Shown: positions 29,901-39,066 of the stretch, in pieces
Layout of the letters: each line of letters starts with the position of its first letter
Position numbering within the stretch: position 1 is the first letter of the stretch
Source of the DNA: Stappia sp. TSB10P1A
Lineage (GTDB): Bacteria; Pseudomonadota; Alphaproteobacteria; Rhizobiales; Stappiaceae
Length of the DNA: 64,000 bases
Assembly (NCBI RefSeq): GCF_900185725.1
Contig: NZ_FYAU01000036.1
Location: 124,001 to 188,000, forward strand
Direction of reading: 5' to 3'
Notes under the pieces: generated by a model
Told to the model about the DNA's origin: nothing
Seen by the model: the letters and a program-made list of their open reading frames with translations, nothing else
Databases searched by the model: none
Made by a program: the position numbers and the translations under genes

Positions 29901-32456
29901 GCCCCCGTCGAACGCCGGCTTGACACCGATCCTGCGACCGTCGGCGACGACCGGCAGGTCGAGGCCGCGCTCAACATAGCGCCCGCCGGCTTCGACCACC
30001 CGGGTGATCACCGTGGCCGTGTAGCCGGCAGTCGTCGGCTGCAACTGCGGCACGGGAAGCGTGAAGCTCGCCTTGCCGTCGTCATCGGTCGAGATCCCGT
30101 CGGGAAGGGACGCCCGTTCCGGCCAGATCTGCTCGTCGGCGAGACCGAACGTGTAGCCCGGATAGGCCGGCGACTGCCGGGTCGGGGACACCACGACCTC
30201 TCCTTCGATGCGCTGTCCCGAGGCGGGGGCACCGTAGAGGAACTTCGCTTCCAGCGAGACGGTCGGCGGCGTCTCCGGGTCGAAGGCCTTGGCCTCGGTC
30301 TGCGGCGTGAAATCCACCCGTTCCGGCTGATAATCCTCCACCAGGAACGACAGGCGCGCCAAGGCCTCTCCCTTCGGGTCCGCGTGGATCCTGACCGACC
30401 AACTCCCTTGCTGCGCGGTGGCAGGAACCTGCAGGGCGTGAGATCGCCCGCCGGCGCCAGCGTCACCGATCATCACGCGGCTGTGCTCGACCCCATCGGG
30501 ACGCTCATAAATGAAGGTCAGGGGCAAGTCGGTCGTCGCCCGGGCATCGCGGTCGCGGGCCATCGCGCCGACATGCACCGTCTCGCCCGGGCGGAAGACG
30601 CCACGATCAAGCCAGGCGAACACATCGACGGGACCTGGCGCCGCGCGGCCTTCAACGCCCCGGTCGGACAGATCGAAGGCCGGCTTGGTCAGATCGAGAA
30701 AGGCATAGTCGCCATTTTCGGAAGTTTCGGCACTGACCAGCGCCGGTGCCCTGCCGCCCGTCCCGCGCGACAGGCCCGGCGGAAACCGCGCGAAGCCGTC
30801 CGCATCGCTGGTGGCCTCGCCCAGCACCTCGTTGTTGACCGCGACCAGACGAATTTTCGCTCCCTCGACAGGCCCGGCATCGGACAGCCTGCGAACGACG
30901 ACCGCCGTTTCCTGTGATCCGGTATAGGCGCTGACGCCAAGATCCGAGACGAGGAACCATTGGGTTGCGTGAGCTCCCCAGGCGTTCTGCGTGTCGCCGC
31001 GGGGCCGGGCGACCATCGCGTAGATGCCCGGCTGCATGGTCAGCCCGAACTCGGCGACGGGAACCGCGGTGGTCACATCCTGGTTCAGGCGGAGTTCGGT
31101 TTCGACCGTTCCCGACCACAGCTTTTCACCATACTCGTCGCGGACCTGCTCGGAGCGATAGTTGTCGAGCTGCGACAGGATCCGGCGATCGCGCAGGGCG
31201 GGCGAAAGGCCGCGCTCGCCGATGCGGTAGATCTCCGCCTCGACGGTGTTGGTGTTGACGGTAACCAGAGGGATCGTGGCGCCCTCGCCCGAGGGCAGAA
31301 CATAGGCACGACCGAGGAAGCGCACGGAGGGCTCGCGGTCGCGGACATAAACGGTCAGTTCGGCCGACTTGTCCAGCGTCTCGCCATCCGCCGACGGGAC
31401 ACCCGAGCGCAGCAGCACTCCGTAGCGCTCGCCGTGCCGAATGCCGTCAATGCAGATCTGGGCACCGTCTCCCTCGATGGAAACCGATCCCGCGCCGGTC
31501 ACCTGCACGAAGGGCGAGAAATCCAGCCCCCTCTGCAGGGTTTCGGAAAAGACGACGCAGATGCGCGGTGTCGCCGCATCGGAATCGACCTGATGGTCGA
31601 GAATGCGGAAGCCGTAGCTCGCCACCATCTGGTCGTAACGCTGACGGCGCGTCGATGTCTCCTCAAGCGCGAGGGCGGCCCGCAGGGCTTTGATCGCCGG
31701 CTTGTACAGTTGGCGGCGCTCCAGCGCCGAGACGAGAATATCGAGGGCCTGGACACGCTCGTCCTGGCTGCCGGACACCAGATAGGCGTTGATCGCGGCA
31801 CCGGTTGCATCGGCCTCCACCTGGCGCTGTCGCTGCCAGTCCGAGGGCCGCTGAGCCAGCAACGATCCGGCCAGTCCTGTCCACAGGTCCGGGCGTTCGG
31901 CATCGACCGTCAGGGCACGGGCGAACTGGCGTTCGGCCTCATCGAAATCGCGGCTGCCAAAGGCCGCGCGCGCCTGGTTTTCCAACTGGCCGACGCTTTC
32001 TCCGCCCGCCCTGAAATCGCGTGGCAACCGCCGGGCATAGGCCGCCGCATCGCTCACCAGCGAGCCGGACAGGAAGGCCAGTTCGTCGCCACGCGCCTTG
32101 CGGCTTGCATCGTCGCGCCGCGCCACCGTGACGATGCGCCCGGCCACAGCGCCCGTGAAGGCCTGCAACTGGCCCACATCGGATTTCATGAAACACCAGC
32201 GCGCCGAGGTGTTGTAGGTGAAGGCGCGGCACTGCCTGCTCTCCAGGCACGCCGCCTTGCAGGTGTCGAGGTCGACGTCCTTGAGCGTCTCGAAATCCGC
32301 GCCGAAATAGTCGGCATTGTCGATCGTGACGATCCGTCGCTCCGACGCGTCCTGGGCCTGTGCCTGCGGAGCTTCCGTCACACCCAAGACCAGCAGGCCG
32401 GCGAGCGCCGGAACCACCAGGCCGCCGAGGCCGAAGAACCCGAACTTGCCGCGCAT
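26943..32456 (-). CDS. bacterial alpha-2-macroglobulin with N-terminal PAN/Apple domain
   Basis: 1837 residues. A signal-type N terminus (hydrophobic stretch ending near 40, then QAQAQDASE) precedes a PAN/Apple-like module (about 45-105: ADYFGADFETLKDVDLDTCKAAC, Cys pairs). MG-type domains follow, then a thioester motif YGCTEQ with the Cys near residue 1387, and a receptor-like C-terminal region. Bacterial alpha-2-macroglobulins are periplasmic and are thought to trap invading proteases and protect the cell wall when it is breached. The start at 32456 was chosen for the signal peptide and a GGGGAAGGGG site; an upstream 77-codon extension is not convincing. It is paired with pbpC. Confidence 0.92.
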   Translation of the reverse strand: MRGKFGFFGLGGLVVPALAGLLVLGVTEAPQAQAQDASERRIVTIDNADYFGADFETLKDVDLDTCKAACLESRQCRAFTYNTSARWCFMKSDVGQLQAFTGAVAGRIVTVARRDDASRKARGDELAFLSGSLVSDAAAYARRLPRDFRAGGESVGQLENQARAAFGSRDFDEAERQFARALTVDAERPDLWTGLAGSLLAQRPSDWQRQRQVEADATGAAINAYLVSGSQDERVQALDILVSALERRQLYKPAIKALRAALALEETSTRRQRYDQMVASYGFRILDHQVDSDAATPRICVVFSETLQRGLDFSPFVQVTGAGSVSIEGDGAQICIDGIRHGERYGVLLRSGVPSADGETLDKSAELTVYVRDREPSVRFLGRAYVLPSGEGATIPLVTVNTNTVEAEIYRIGERGLSPALRDRRILSQLDNYRSEQVRDEYGEKLWSGTVETELRLNQDVTTAVPVAEFGLTMQPGIYAMVARPRGDTQNAWGAHATQWFLVSDLGVSAYTGSQETAVVVRRLSDAGPVEGAKIRLVAVNNEVLGEATSDADGFARFPPGLSRGTGGRAPALVSAETSENGDYAFLDLTKPAFDLSDRGVEGRAAPGPVDVFAWLDRGVFRPGETVHVGAMARDRDARATTDLPLTFIYERPDGVEHSRVMIGDAGAGGRSHALQVPATAQQGSWSVRIHADPKGEALARLSFLVEDYQPERVDFTPQTEAKAFDPETPPTVSLEAKFLYGAPASGQRIEGEVVVSPTRQSPAYPGYTFGLADEQIWPERASLPDGISTDDDGKASFTLPVPQLQPTTAGYTATVITRVVEAGGRYVERGLDLPVVADGRRIGVKPAFDGGVDEGAPAEFEIIALDAQGERISADVQWTLLNIDTRYQWYRSDGRWSFEPVTTSRKIASGDLAVTKDGLARLSVPVKWGEYRLEVVANGREPAATSLTFNAGWYVSSASSQTPDVLDVGLDKTAYRSGETAKLRLKPRFDGTALVSVMADRLIESRVVEVAQGETEIDLTVTDDWSSGVYVTATLLRPMDVEAKRMPSRALGLQWLSVDPGERRHTVEIEAPATLRPRSTMEVGLTIQGQPAGTPAFVTVAAVDVGILNLTRFQTPDPAGWYFGQRRLGMEIRDYYGELIDRTVGDLGVVRSGGDGGGLASAVPPPQEEPMALFSGVVETDADGRAMVSFEVPDFNGTVRLTAVAWSESGVGHAEREVTVRDPLVVTATLPRFLAPEDQSRLLVEIDNVEGQAGDYVLQTIVDGPVWLQAEDASRTLTLAAGERQTLRIPLMADTGTGDASLTLTLAGPDGPVAEKTLALGVRDTMPPLMRRSFVTLAAGAGLTLDGGTLAGIVPSGASVTVSAGGAARIDIPGLLAALDRYPYGCTEQVTSRALPLLYLNELAVASGLETDGEVRKRVEQAIVRVLGNQSSNGSFGLWSSFGSQDTWLDAYVTDFLLRARERDYDIPSLALESALENLENRIAYASDFNDGGEAIAYALYVLASAGRASIGDLRYYADVKLDDFATSLAKSQIAAALALYGEAGRAERAFAAAVGESGRVEMLSYRSDYGTVLRDNAGVLAYVTRASATSVDAAALTRDVANRQDATPVLSTQDMAWLLLAGHELEKKAEAARFAVDGSPVSGRLDRRLAGTAVSAQPMRIENRGDKATDVVITVSGRPVEPEPAGGTGYSITRAFYDLDGNELSTEAVPLNTRVAVVLTVTRDRPGRGRIMVVDRLPAGLVIDNPRLVRSGDLGGLDWLSTVDNTEHVEFRDDRFVVALDETQQNLDVMTFAYLARAALPGSFAHPPATVEDMYRPDLAARTDTGRLEVLGPLR

Positions 32457-32714
32457 GCCTACCCCTTCCCCCGATCTTCCGGCCTGGTTTGACGGCCCGT
32501 TGAGAGACCATTCCACCCCCGGGTGCTCCGGTGCCGATGCGGTTCGCATTTCCAAGGAGGCAGATCCGAGCACGCAATCGTGACAAGTCCAAGACCAAAA
32601 TTGCACCGCGAGCGGTTCTGCACCCAAACCGGAGGCCTGTGACGGGAAATCCGCCGAGACAGACCCGCGATGATCCCCTAGAAGCACAGAAAGCTCGCAT
32701 CAGGAGAAGCACTT

Positions 32715-33413
32715 ATGGCCGCACTCGACAACTTCCCGATCACCCGCCGCTGGCCGGCGACGCATCCCGACCGGCTGCAGCTCTATTCGCTTGCCACGCC
32801 GAACGGCATCAAGGTGTCCGCCGCGCTGGAAGAGCTCGGCCTTCCCTACGAGGCGCACAAGGTGTCGTTTGAGACGAACGATCAGATGACACCTGAATTC
32901 CTGTCGCTAAACCCCAACAACAAGATCCCCGCGATCCTTGATCCCGACGGTCCGGGCGGCGCGCCGCTGGCGCTGTTCGAGAGCGGGGCGATCCTGCTCT
33001 ATCTCGCCGACAAGACCGGAAAGCTGATCCCGGCCGATCCGGCCGAGCGCTACCACTGCATCCAGTGGCTGATGTGGCAGATGGGCGGACTCGGGCCGAT
33101 GTTCGGGCAACTCGGCCATTTTCATCATTTCGCGGCCGACAAGGTCAAGGATCCCTATCCGCGCGAACGCTATACGGCGGAAGCAAAACGCCTGCTCGCG
33201 GTGCTGGAGCAGCGGCTGGACGGGCGCGCTTATATCATGGGCAACGACTACACCATCGCCGATATCGCGGTGTGGCCCTGGATCCGCACGCTGGGCGGCT
33301 TCTACGGTGCCGGCGAGATCACCGGCCTCGACAAGCTCGCCAATGTCCAGCGCTGGTTCGCCGACTGCTCGCAGCGCCCGGCCTCGGTTCGCGGTATTTC
33401 CATTCCCGCCTGA
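32715..33413 (+). CDS. glutathione S-transferase (YfcG/YghU-like)
   Basis: 232 residues. The N-terminal thioredoxin-like domain has the TPNGIKVS motif (instead of a Tyr/Ser/Cys active residue) and NKIPAILD with ESGAILLYLADKTGKL for glutathione binding. The C-terminal helical domain contains DYTIADIAVWPW. TPNG-type members have disulfide-bond reductase activity in E. coli. It converges with a paralogous transferase. An ATG with AGGAG upstream (32700-32715) fits. Confidence 0.88.
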   Translation: MAALDNFPITRRWPATHPDRLQLYSLATPNGIKVSAALEELGLPYEAHKVSFETNDQMTPEFLSLNPNNKIPAILDPDGPGGAPLALFESGAILLYLADKTGKLIPADPAERYHCIQWLMWQMGGLGPMFGQLGHFHHFAADKVKDPYPRERYTAEAKRLLAVLEQRLDGRAYIMGNDYTIADIAVWPWIRTLGGFYGAGEITGLDKLANVQRWFADCSQRPASVRGISIPA

Positions 33414-33422
33414 GACCCGCAA

Positions 33423-33453
33423 TCCCATGTCCGCCACTCAGGCGGGCATGGGA
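33423..33453. terminator. hairpin between convergent glutathione transferase genes
   Basis: A 13-bp stem (TCCCATGTCCGCC / GGCGGGCATGGGA, one G-T pair) closes a 5-base loop. It covers the stop and last codons of the downstream minus-strand gene and starts 10 bases after the plus-strand stop. No T-tract follows on either strand, but the position fits a shared terminator. Confidence 0.45.
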
Positions 33454-34070
33454 ATCTCGGCGGAAACACTCGGCACGTCGTAGCCGCGCTGGACCGCTGG
33501 CCGCGCCGCAACTTCGAGATACCAGCGCCGGACATTGGGATATTCCGCAAAATCGACCCCCTGCCATGCGAACCGACTGGCCCATGGCCAGATCGACATG
33601 TCGGCGATCGAATAGTCGCCAGCTACGAACTGGTGCTCGGAAAGCTGGCGGTCGAGCACGCGATAGAGCCGTCTCGCCTCGTTGGCATACCGCTCTTCGG
33701 CGTAAGGCGCCTTGCCCGGATGGAAATGCAGGAAATGATGGGCCTGGCCGAGCATCGGTCCGAAGCCGCCCATCTGCCACATCAGCCATTCGATGACGCG
33801 CAGGCGTTCCGGCCCCTCGGGCGGCAGGAACCGCCCGGTCTTGTCGGCGAGATAGAGCAGAATGGCTCCGGACTCCATCAGGCTGACACCAGCCTCCCGG
33901 TCGATGATCGCCGGGATCTTGCTGTTCGGCGAAATATGGACGAAGGCCGGCGCGTATTGCTCCGAATTGGTGATGTCGATCGGGAAGACCGTGTAGGGAA
34001 GCCCGCTCTCCTCCAGCATGATCGAGACCTTGCGGCCGTTTGGCGTGCTCCAAGTGTAGAGATCGATCAT
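33438..34070 (-). CDS. glutathione S-transferase, paralogue of the neighbour
   Basis: 210 residues from the ATG at 34070, which has a GGAG site 9 bases upstream. An earlier ATG at 34079 and a longer N-terminal extension are possible but not supported. It carries the same landmarks as the convergent gene: TPNGRKVS, SKIPAIID, ESGAILLYLADKTGRF, and DYSIADMSIWPW. The two proteins are clearly paralogous. It likely acts on disulfides or electrophiles in the cytosol; specificity is unknown. Confidence 0.87.
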   Translation of the reverse strand: MIDLYTWSTPNGRKVSIMLEESGLPYTVFPIDITNSEQYAPAFVHISPNSKIPAIIDREAGVSLMESGAILLYLADKTGRFLPPEGPERLRVIEWLMWQMGGFGPMLGQAHHFLHFHPGKAPYAEERYANEARRLYRVLDRQLSEHQFVAGDYSIADMSIWPWASRFAWQGVDFAEYPNVRRWYLEVAARPAVQRGYDVPSVSAEIPMPA

Positions 34071-34341
34071 GTCCCGCATCTCCGAAAGTTCGAACCCAGC
34101 GGGCCTCGATTCTGCCGCCACGCGCCGTTCCGTCCAGACACGGCCAGCGGGAAAGTGCCCGAGCCGGGGGGAACACGCAAGCGTCATACAGTCATGACTC
34201 ACCGTCTGCTATTGTTCACCGCACGCAGACAGTGAATTCAGCAGGGCGCGGTTGATGACGCAACGCGTTCATACGATTTCCACGGCAGGCCGCCCGACGC
34301 GGTCAGCGCCGATCCCTTAACAGCAATGCCAGGAGTTTTTC

Positions 34342-34917
34342 ATGATCCGTCTTTCCGCCGCCGTGCTCGCGGTCGCCCTTGCCGCCGCTCCCGCGATCGC
34401 CGAACCGGTTGCCTATGATTTCGACAAGTCCCACGCCAACCTGACCTTCTCGTACAACCATCTCGGCTATTCGACCACGGATGGCCGCTTCGGCGACTGG
34501 AACGGCGAACTGGTGATCGATCAGGAGACGCCGGCCAACTCCAGCATTTCCCTGACGGTGAACGTCGACAGCCTCGATACGTTCTGGGGCGAGCGCGACC
34601 AGCACCTCAAGGGCTCCGACTTCTTCGAGGTGACGGCCCATCCGACCGCCACGTTCGTCTCCACCAGCGTGGAGAAGACCGGCGAGAAGACCCTTTCCGT
34701 CGCTGGCGATCTGACCATCAAGGGCGTCACCAAGCCGGCAACCTTCGACGTCACGATCAACGCGATCGGCGAACACCCGATGGAGAAGGTCCCGGCGGTT
34801 GGATTTGACGCGACCACGGTGGTCAAGCGGTCGGACTTCGGCATGGATATGTTCGTGCCGTTCGTGAGCGACGAGGTGACGATCTCCTTCAGCGCCGAGG
34901 CACTGCAGGCCAAGTAA
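34342..34917 (+). CDS. YceI family periplasmic protein
   Basis: 191 residues with a signal peptide (about residues 1-20, ending AAPAIAEP). The YceI lipocalin-like barrel follows: FDKSHANLTFSYNHLGYSTTDGRF, DQHLKGSDFFEVTAHPTATF, GDLTIKGVTKPATFDV. Related proteins bind polyisoprenoids in the periplasm. It is the first of a YceI-cytochrome b561-YceI group. AGGAG precedes the ATG. Confidence 0.9.
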   Translation: MIRLSAAVLAVALAAAPAIAEPVAYDFDKSHANLTFSYNHLGYSTTDGRFGDWNGELVIDQETPANSSISLTVNVDSLDTFWGERDQHLKGSDFFEVTAHPTATFVSTSVEKTGEKTLSVAGDLTIKGVTKPATFDVTINAIGEHPMEKVPAVGFDATTVVKRSDFGMDMFVPFVSDEVTISFSAEALQAK

Positions 34918-34925
34918 GGTTTCAG

Positions 34926-34959
34926 GCGGGAGACGGGCGCCTCCCCGTCCGTCTCCCGC
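34926..34959 (+). terminator. strong hairpin after first YceI gene
   Basis: A perfect 11-bp inverted repeat (GCGGGAGACGG / CCGTCTCCCGC) with a 12-base loop begins 8 bases after the YceI stop and lies before the cytochrome b561 gene. It is followed by ATTCTC rather than a T-tract. It could be a partial terminator or an mRNA 3'-end stabiliser setting YceI above the downstream genes. Confidence 0.45.
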
Positions 34960-34989
34960 ATTCTCACGGCAGCAGGAACGGAAGCCGTC

Positions 34990-35577
34990 ATGCAACTGCG
35001 CAACACTCGTTCAGGCTATGGTCTTGTCGCCATCCTCTTCCATTGGATGATGGCACTTCTCATCATCGGGCTGTTCCTGTTCGGCAAGTACATGACCGGG
35101 CTCGACCCGATGGCGCCGGATACTTTCGCGCTCTACCAGTTGCACAAGTCGCTCGGCTTCGTGGTGCTCGCCCTCGTGCTCGCCCGGCTTGCCTGGCGGC
35201 TGGCAAATCCGTCTCCCGCACTGCCCGAGACGATGCCGGGTATCGAGCGGCTGGCGGCCCATCTCGGGCATGCGGGCCTCTATGCGCTGATGCTGGCGAT
35301 CCCGCTGTCGGGTTGGCTGATGGTTTCCGCCTCTCCCTGGGGAATTCCGACGGTCGGTTTCGACATCTTGCCTGTCCCGCACCTGCCGGTGCCGGACGCT
35401 CTGGGCAGCAAGGCGGAAGCGGAGCGTACGCTCAAGGGCCTGCATGAATTGCTGGCCAACAGTCTTCTGCTCCTGGTCGTGCTGCATGTCGCCGCCGCGC
35501 TCAAGCACCACTTCCTCAACCGGGACGACGTCCTGCGGCGCATGGTCCGCACCGGAAGCGAGACCCACCCGCGCTGA
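34990..35577 (+). CDS. cytochrome b561 family protein
   Basis: 195 residues with four membrane helices. Histidines positioned for two b-type hemes are seen in LFHWMMALLIIGLF, YQLHKSLGFVVLA and VVLHVAAALKHHFL. Bacterial b561 proteins move electrons between quinol and a partner. It sits between two YceI genes, a recurrent arrangement. The start at 34990 (MQLRNTRSGYGLVAILFHW) is the usual N terminus of this family. Confidence 0.9.
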   Translation: MQLRNTRSGYGLVAILFHWMMALLIIGLFLFGKYMTGLDPMAPDTFALYQLHKSLGFVVLALVLARLAWRLANPSPALPETMPGIERLAAHLGHAGLYALMLAIPLSGWLMVSASPWGIPTVGFDILPVPHLPVPDALGSKAEAERTLKGLHELLANSLLLLVVLHVAAALKHHFLNRDDVLRRMVRTGSETHPR

Positions 35578-35670
35578 CGCCCAAACCGAGGCAGGTACCG
35601 CACCGGACCCACGACCTTCCCTCCCGGGAGCGCCTGGACGCGGCACCGTTCAACCACGAGGTTTACCACA

Positions 35671-36240
35671 ATGTTCTCCCCTCTCCGAACTGTGCACACG
35701 CACGCTCTCGGCCTGGCGTTCGCCGCGCTCCTTGCGGCTGGTCCGGCCACAGCCAGCACCTGGACTGTCGACCAGGCCGAAAGCAGCCTGTCCTTCGTCG
35801 CGACGCAGAACGGCAACTCCGTTGAGGGCCGTTTCCAGGAGTGGACCGCCGAGATCGAATTCGATCCTGAAAACCTCGACGGCTCCCACATTCGCGCGGT
35901 GATCAACACCGTATCTGTCGGCACAGGCCAGCCGCAGGTCGATCAGACGCTGGTCAGCGGTTCGTGGTTCGATCCGTCGACCCATCCTCAGGCCATCTTC
36001 GAATCGTCGCGGATTACCGCGCTCGGCGACGGGCGTTACGAGGCGGCCGGAGAGCTTTCGGTCAAGGGCAAGGCCGTGCCCCTCACCCTCCCCTTCACGC
36101 TGGAGATCGATGGCGACACCGCCCGCGCTCAGGCGGAAGTTCCGGTCCTGCGGCTGGTCTTTGGCATCGGCTCCGACATTCCCGCCTCGACCGTCGGTGA
36201 CGAAGTCGCCGTAAAACTGGTCATCACCGCCACCCGATAG
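35671..36240 (+). CDS. YceI family periplasmic protein (second copy)
   Basis: 189 residues with a signal peptide (ends near residue 28, AAGPATAS). The core has [40 protein letters not shown] and [16 protein letters not shown]. It belongs to a different YceI branch from the upstream copy (shorter loops, Q-rich). It lies 93 bases after the cytochrome b561 gene and may share its transcript. Confidence 0.88.
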   Translation: MFSPLRTVHTHALGLAFAALLAAGPATASTWTVDQAESSLSFVATQNGNSVEGRFQEWTAEIEFDPENLDGSHIRAVINTVSVGTGQPQVDQTLVSGSWFDPSTHPQAIFESSRITALGDGRYEAAGELSVKGKAVPLTLPFTLEIDGDTARAQAEVPVLRLVFGIGSDIPASTVGDEVAVKLVITATR

Positions 36241-36377
36241 CAGGTCCTGGAAGCGCGGCGCCCGTCGCGTTTCCCACTACTGGCGGGCTGCGGCGCAAGT
36301 CGACTTGGCGGGAGGCGACGGGATGGCGTACAAGGCAACCCAACCTATCCACCTCAGCTTCCAGCCAAGGCAGATCG

Positions 36378-38012
36378 ATGTCCGAGACCACCCCTCCCGA
36401 CTATCGCCATTCCACGCTGTTTCCACTGGGTGCGGATCCCACTCCCTATCGCAAGCTGACATCCGATCACGTCTCGACCGCCACCTTCAACGGTGAGGAC
36501 GTTCTGATGGTCGCGCCTGAGGGCCTCCGCATTCTCGCGGAGGAAGCCTTCGCAGATATCAATCACTACCTGCGCCCCGGACACCTTGAGCAGTTGCGCA
36601 AGATCCTCGACGATCCCGAAGCGACCGAAAACGACAAGTTCGTCGCCTTCGACCTGCTGAAGAACGCCAACATCTCCGCGCATGGGGTGCTGCCGATGTG
36701 TCAGGACACCGGCACCGCCATCATCATGGGCAAGAAGGGTCGCCGCGTGTGGACCGACGGCAGCGACGAGGCGCGGCTCGCGGAAGGTGCACGCGACGCC
36801 TACTTCAAGAAGAACCTGCGCTATTCGCAGCTCGCGCCGCTGTCGATGTTCGAGGAAAAGAACACGTCCAACAACATGCCGGCCCAGGTCGAGCTCTACA
36901 GCGAGGGGGACGATGCCTACAAGTTCCTCTTCATGGCGAAGGGCGGCGGTTCGGCCAACAAGACGTTCCTCTATCAGGGCACCCCGTCGCTGCTGACCCC
37001 GGACCGGCTGGTCGAGTTCATCAAGGAGAAGATCCTGACGCTCGGCACGGCCGCCTGTCCGCCGTATCACCTTGCCATCGTCATCGGCGGCACCTCGGCG
37101 GAGATGACGCTGAAGACCGTCAAGCTCGCCTCCGCGCGCTATCTCGACCAGTTGCCGACAGCCGGCTCCGAGCTGGGGCATGCATTCCGCGACCTGGAGA
37201 TGGAAGAGCAGATCCACAAGCTGACGCAGGCGACCGGCGTCGGCGCGCAGTTCGGCGGCAAGTATTTCTGCCACGATGTCCGGGTCATCCGCCTGCCGCG
37301 CCACGGCGCATCGCTGCCCATCGGCATCGGCGTGTCCTGCTCGGCCGATCGGCAGGCGCTCGGCAAGATCACGCGTGACGGCATCTATCTGGAGCAGCTC
37401 GAGCGAGAGCCGCACAAGTACATGCCGGAGGTGACCGACGACACGCTCTCCGATCATGTGGTGAAGATCGACCTTACCCGGCCGATGCCGGAGATTCTCG
37501 CCGAACTGACGCGGCACCCGATCAAGACCCGCCTGTCGCTGAGCGGCCCGCTGATCGTCGCCCGCGACCTTGCCCACGCCAAGCTGCGCGAACGTCTGGA
37601 AAGCGGCCAGCCGCTGCCGGACTATTTCAAGAACCATCCGATCTATTATGCCGGCCCCGCAAAGACGCCGGAGGGCTATGCCTCCGGCTCGTTCGGTCCG
37701 ACCACCGCCGGCCGCATGGATGCCTATGTGGATCAGTTCCAGGCTGCCGGCGGCTCGATGGTGATGCTCGCCAAGGGCAACCGCTCCGCCCAGGTGCGCC
37801 GTGCCTGCCAGGCCCATGGCGGCTTCTATCTCGGCTCCATCGGCGGCCCGGCCGCCCGCCTTGCCCAGGACTGCATCAAGAAGGTCGAGGTGGTCGAGTT
37901 CCCCGAACTCGGCATGGAGGCGATCTGGCGTATCGAGGTCGAGGACTTCCCCGCCTTCATTGTCATCGACGACAAGGGCAATGACTTCTTCAAGGAGTTG
38001 AACCTCGGCTGA
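36378..38012 (+). CDS. fumA: fumarate hydratase class I
   Basis: 544 residues. Class I fumarases use an oxygen-sensitive [4Fe-4S] cluster. The fold is recognised by [17 protein letters not shown] near residue 105 (cluster Cys), [27 protein letters not shown] and, in the C-terminal part, [24 protein letters not shown]. It interconverts fumarate and malate. No class II fumarase lies in the window. It is a single-gene unit after the second YceI gene. Confidence 0.94.
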   Translation: MSETTPPDYRHSTLFPLGADPTPYRKLTSDHVSTATFNGEDVLMVAPEGLRILAEEAFADINHYLRPGHLEQLRKILDDPEATENDKFVAFDLLKNANISAHGVLPMCQDTGTAIIMGKKGRRVWTDGSDEARLAEGARDAYFKKNLRYSQLAPLSMFEEKNTSNNMPAQVELYSEGDDAYKFLFMAKGGGSANKTFLYQGTPSLLTPDRLVEFIKEKILTLGTAACPPYHLAIVIGGTSAEMTLKTVKLASARYLDQLPTAGSELGHAFRDLEMEEQIHKLTQATGVGAQFGGKYFCHDVRVIRLPRHGASLPIGIGVSCSADRQALGKITRDGIYLEQLEREPHKYMPEVTDDTLSDHVVKIDLTRPMPEILAELTRHPIKTRLSLSGPLIVARDLAHAKLRERLESGQPLPDYFKNHPIYYAGPAKTPEGYASGSFGPTTAGRMDAYVDQFQAAGGSMVMLAKGNRSAQVRRACQAHGGFYLGSIGGPAARLAQDCIKKVEVVEFPELGMEAIWRIEVEDFPAFIVIDDKGNDFFKELNLG

Positions 38013-38337
38013 AGCTGAAATCCCTTGCCTCATTCCGGTGTGACGGCGGCACCTTGCCCCCTTGGGCGGAAAACTCACGATCATGTGACCGCCGTCACGC
38101 CAACCCTCGTCCGTTTGCGGCAGTTTCTGTCCTGTCGAGACCTTTGCATTAACTGCATTGCAAGGGACAATGGGAAGTATCGTCGACGAGCCAGATCGGC
38201 AGGCAGTGCCACGCGGACCCCTTGCCGAAGACCTTTCGGCAGCCTCGCCTCCCCATCAGGGACGGCATCGGCTTCCACCGCGGTGTAGCATGGGGTCAGT
38301 GGCTGGTTCGCATGACCATCGGATGGGGAACCTGACT
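38013..38337. other. 325-base intergenic region before L,D-transpeptidase
   Basis: No convincing gene is seen. The only feature noted is TGCATTAACTGCATTGCA near 38145-38165, a short direct/inverted repeat of uncertain meaning. The promoter of the downstream L,D-transpeptidase should lie here. Longer in-frame upstream starts for that gene exist but would precede its signal peptide with unrelated sequence. Confidence 0.35.
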
Positions 38338-38928
38338 ATGCGCTTTTTCAAACTGCTTGCCGTGACGCTCGTCGCCGCGACCATCGCGACGCCTGCGGCT
38401 GCGAACAGCTTCTTTGATCCCGCAACCCGCAAGTGGGTGGAATACAACCCCCACGGCACGCAGAGCGGCAAGTCGCCGATCCCGCGGGAACGCATCCGTT
38501 ATGACGGCCCCCACGCGCCGGGCACGATCATCATCGATACGGGCGAGCGCCGCCTGTACCATGTGCAGGAGAATGGCCGCGCGATGAAATACGGCATCGG
38601 CGTCGGCCGCGAGGGCTTCCAGTGGGCCGGCACCCAGCGGATCACCCGCAAGGCGGAGTGGCCGGGCTGGACGCCGCCGCCGCAGATGCGGGCCCGCGAA
38701 CGTGCCAAGGGCCGCGTGCTGCCGGCGCATATGCCGGGCGGACCGAACAACCCGCTGGGCGCCCGCGCCATGTATCTCGGCAACACGCTCTACCGGATCC
38801 ACGGCTCGAACGAGCCCTGGACCATCGGTACCGCCGTCTCATCCGGCTGCATCCGCATGGCCAACGAAGATGTGATTCATCTTTACGAGAACGTCGATAT
38901 CGGCACCCGTGTCGTGGTCAAGCGCTGA
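38338..38928 (+). CDS. L,D-transpeptidase (YkuD domain)
   Basis: 196 residues from the ATG at 38338, which starts a signal peptide (MRFFKLLAVTLVAATIATPAAA). The YkuD catalytic segment is HGSNEPWTIGTAVSSGCIRM, with His, Gly and the nucleophilic Cys. Members crosslink meso-DAP residues in peptidoglycan or attach lipoproteins to it. A second, paralogous enzyme lies 1 kb downstream on the opposite strand. A strong terminator follows. Confidence 0.92.
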   Translation: MRFFKLLAVTLVAATIATPAAANSFFDPATRKWVEYNPHGTQSGKSPIPRERIRYDGPHAPGTIIIDTGERRLYHVQENGRAMKYGIGVGREGFQWAGTQRITRKAEWPGWTPPPQMRARERAKGRVLPAHMPGGPNNPLGARAMYLGNTLYRIHGSNEPWTIGTAVSSGCIRMANEDVIHLYENVDIGTRVVVKR

Positions 38929-38953
38929 GCCTCACGGGTTCCAGCGGTCTGAA

Positions 38954-38981
38954 GGGGCTGGCGGGTTCGCCGGCCCCTTTT
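38954..38981 (+). terminator. Rho-independent terminator after L,D-transpeptidase
   Basis: A 10-bp stem (GGGGCTGGCG / CGCCGGCCCC, one G-T pair) with a GGTT loop is followed by TTTT. It begins 25 bases after the stop of the L,D-transpeptidase gene. Confidence 0.8.
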
Positions 38982-39066
38982 GCATTGACCGGCAACCGAC
39001 CAGCGGCGATCCTGAGCCGGATCGGGCATAAGCACGCGCAGTTGGGGCCGCGCGGTTGAGGCACGG

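Noticed and set aside
25899-30917. Very long plus-strand open frame opposite pbpC and the alpha-2-macroglobulin gene
   Set aside because: It is a shadow of GC-rich codons on the other strand: the translation is Arg/Gly/His-rich, has no family motif, and both minus-strand genes are well supported.
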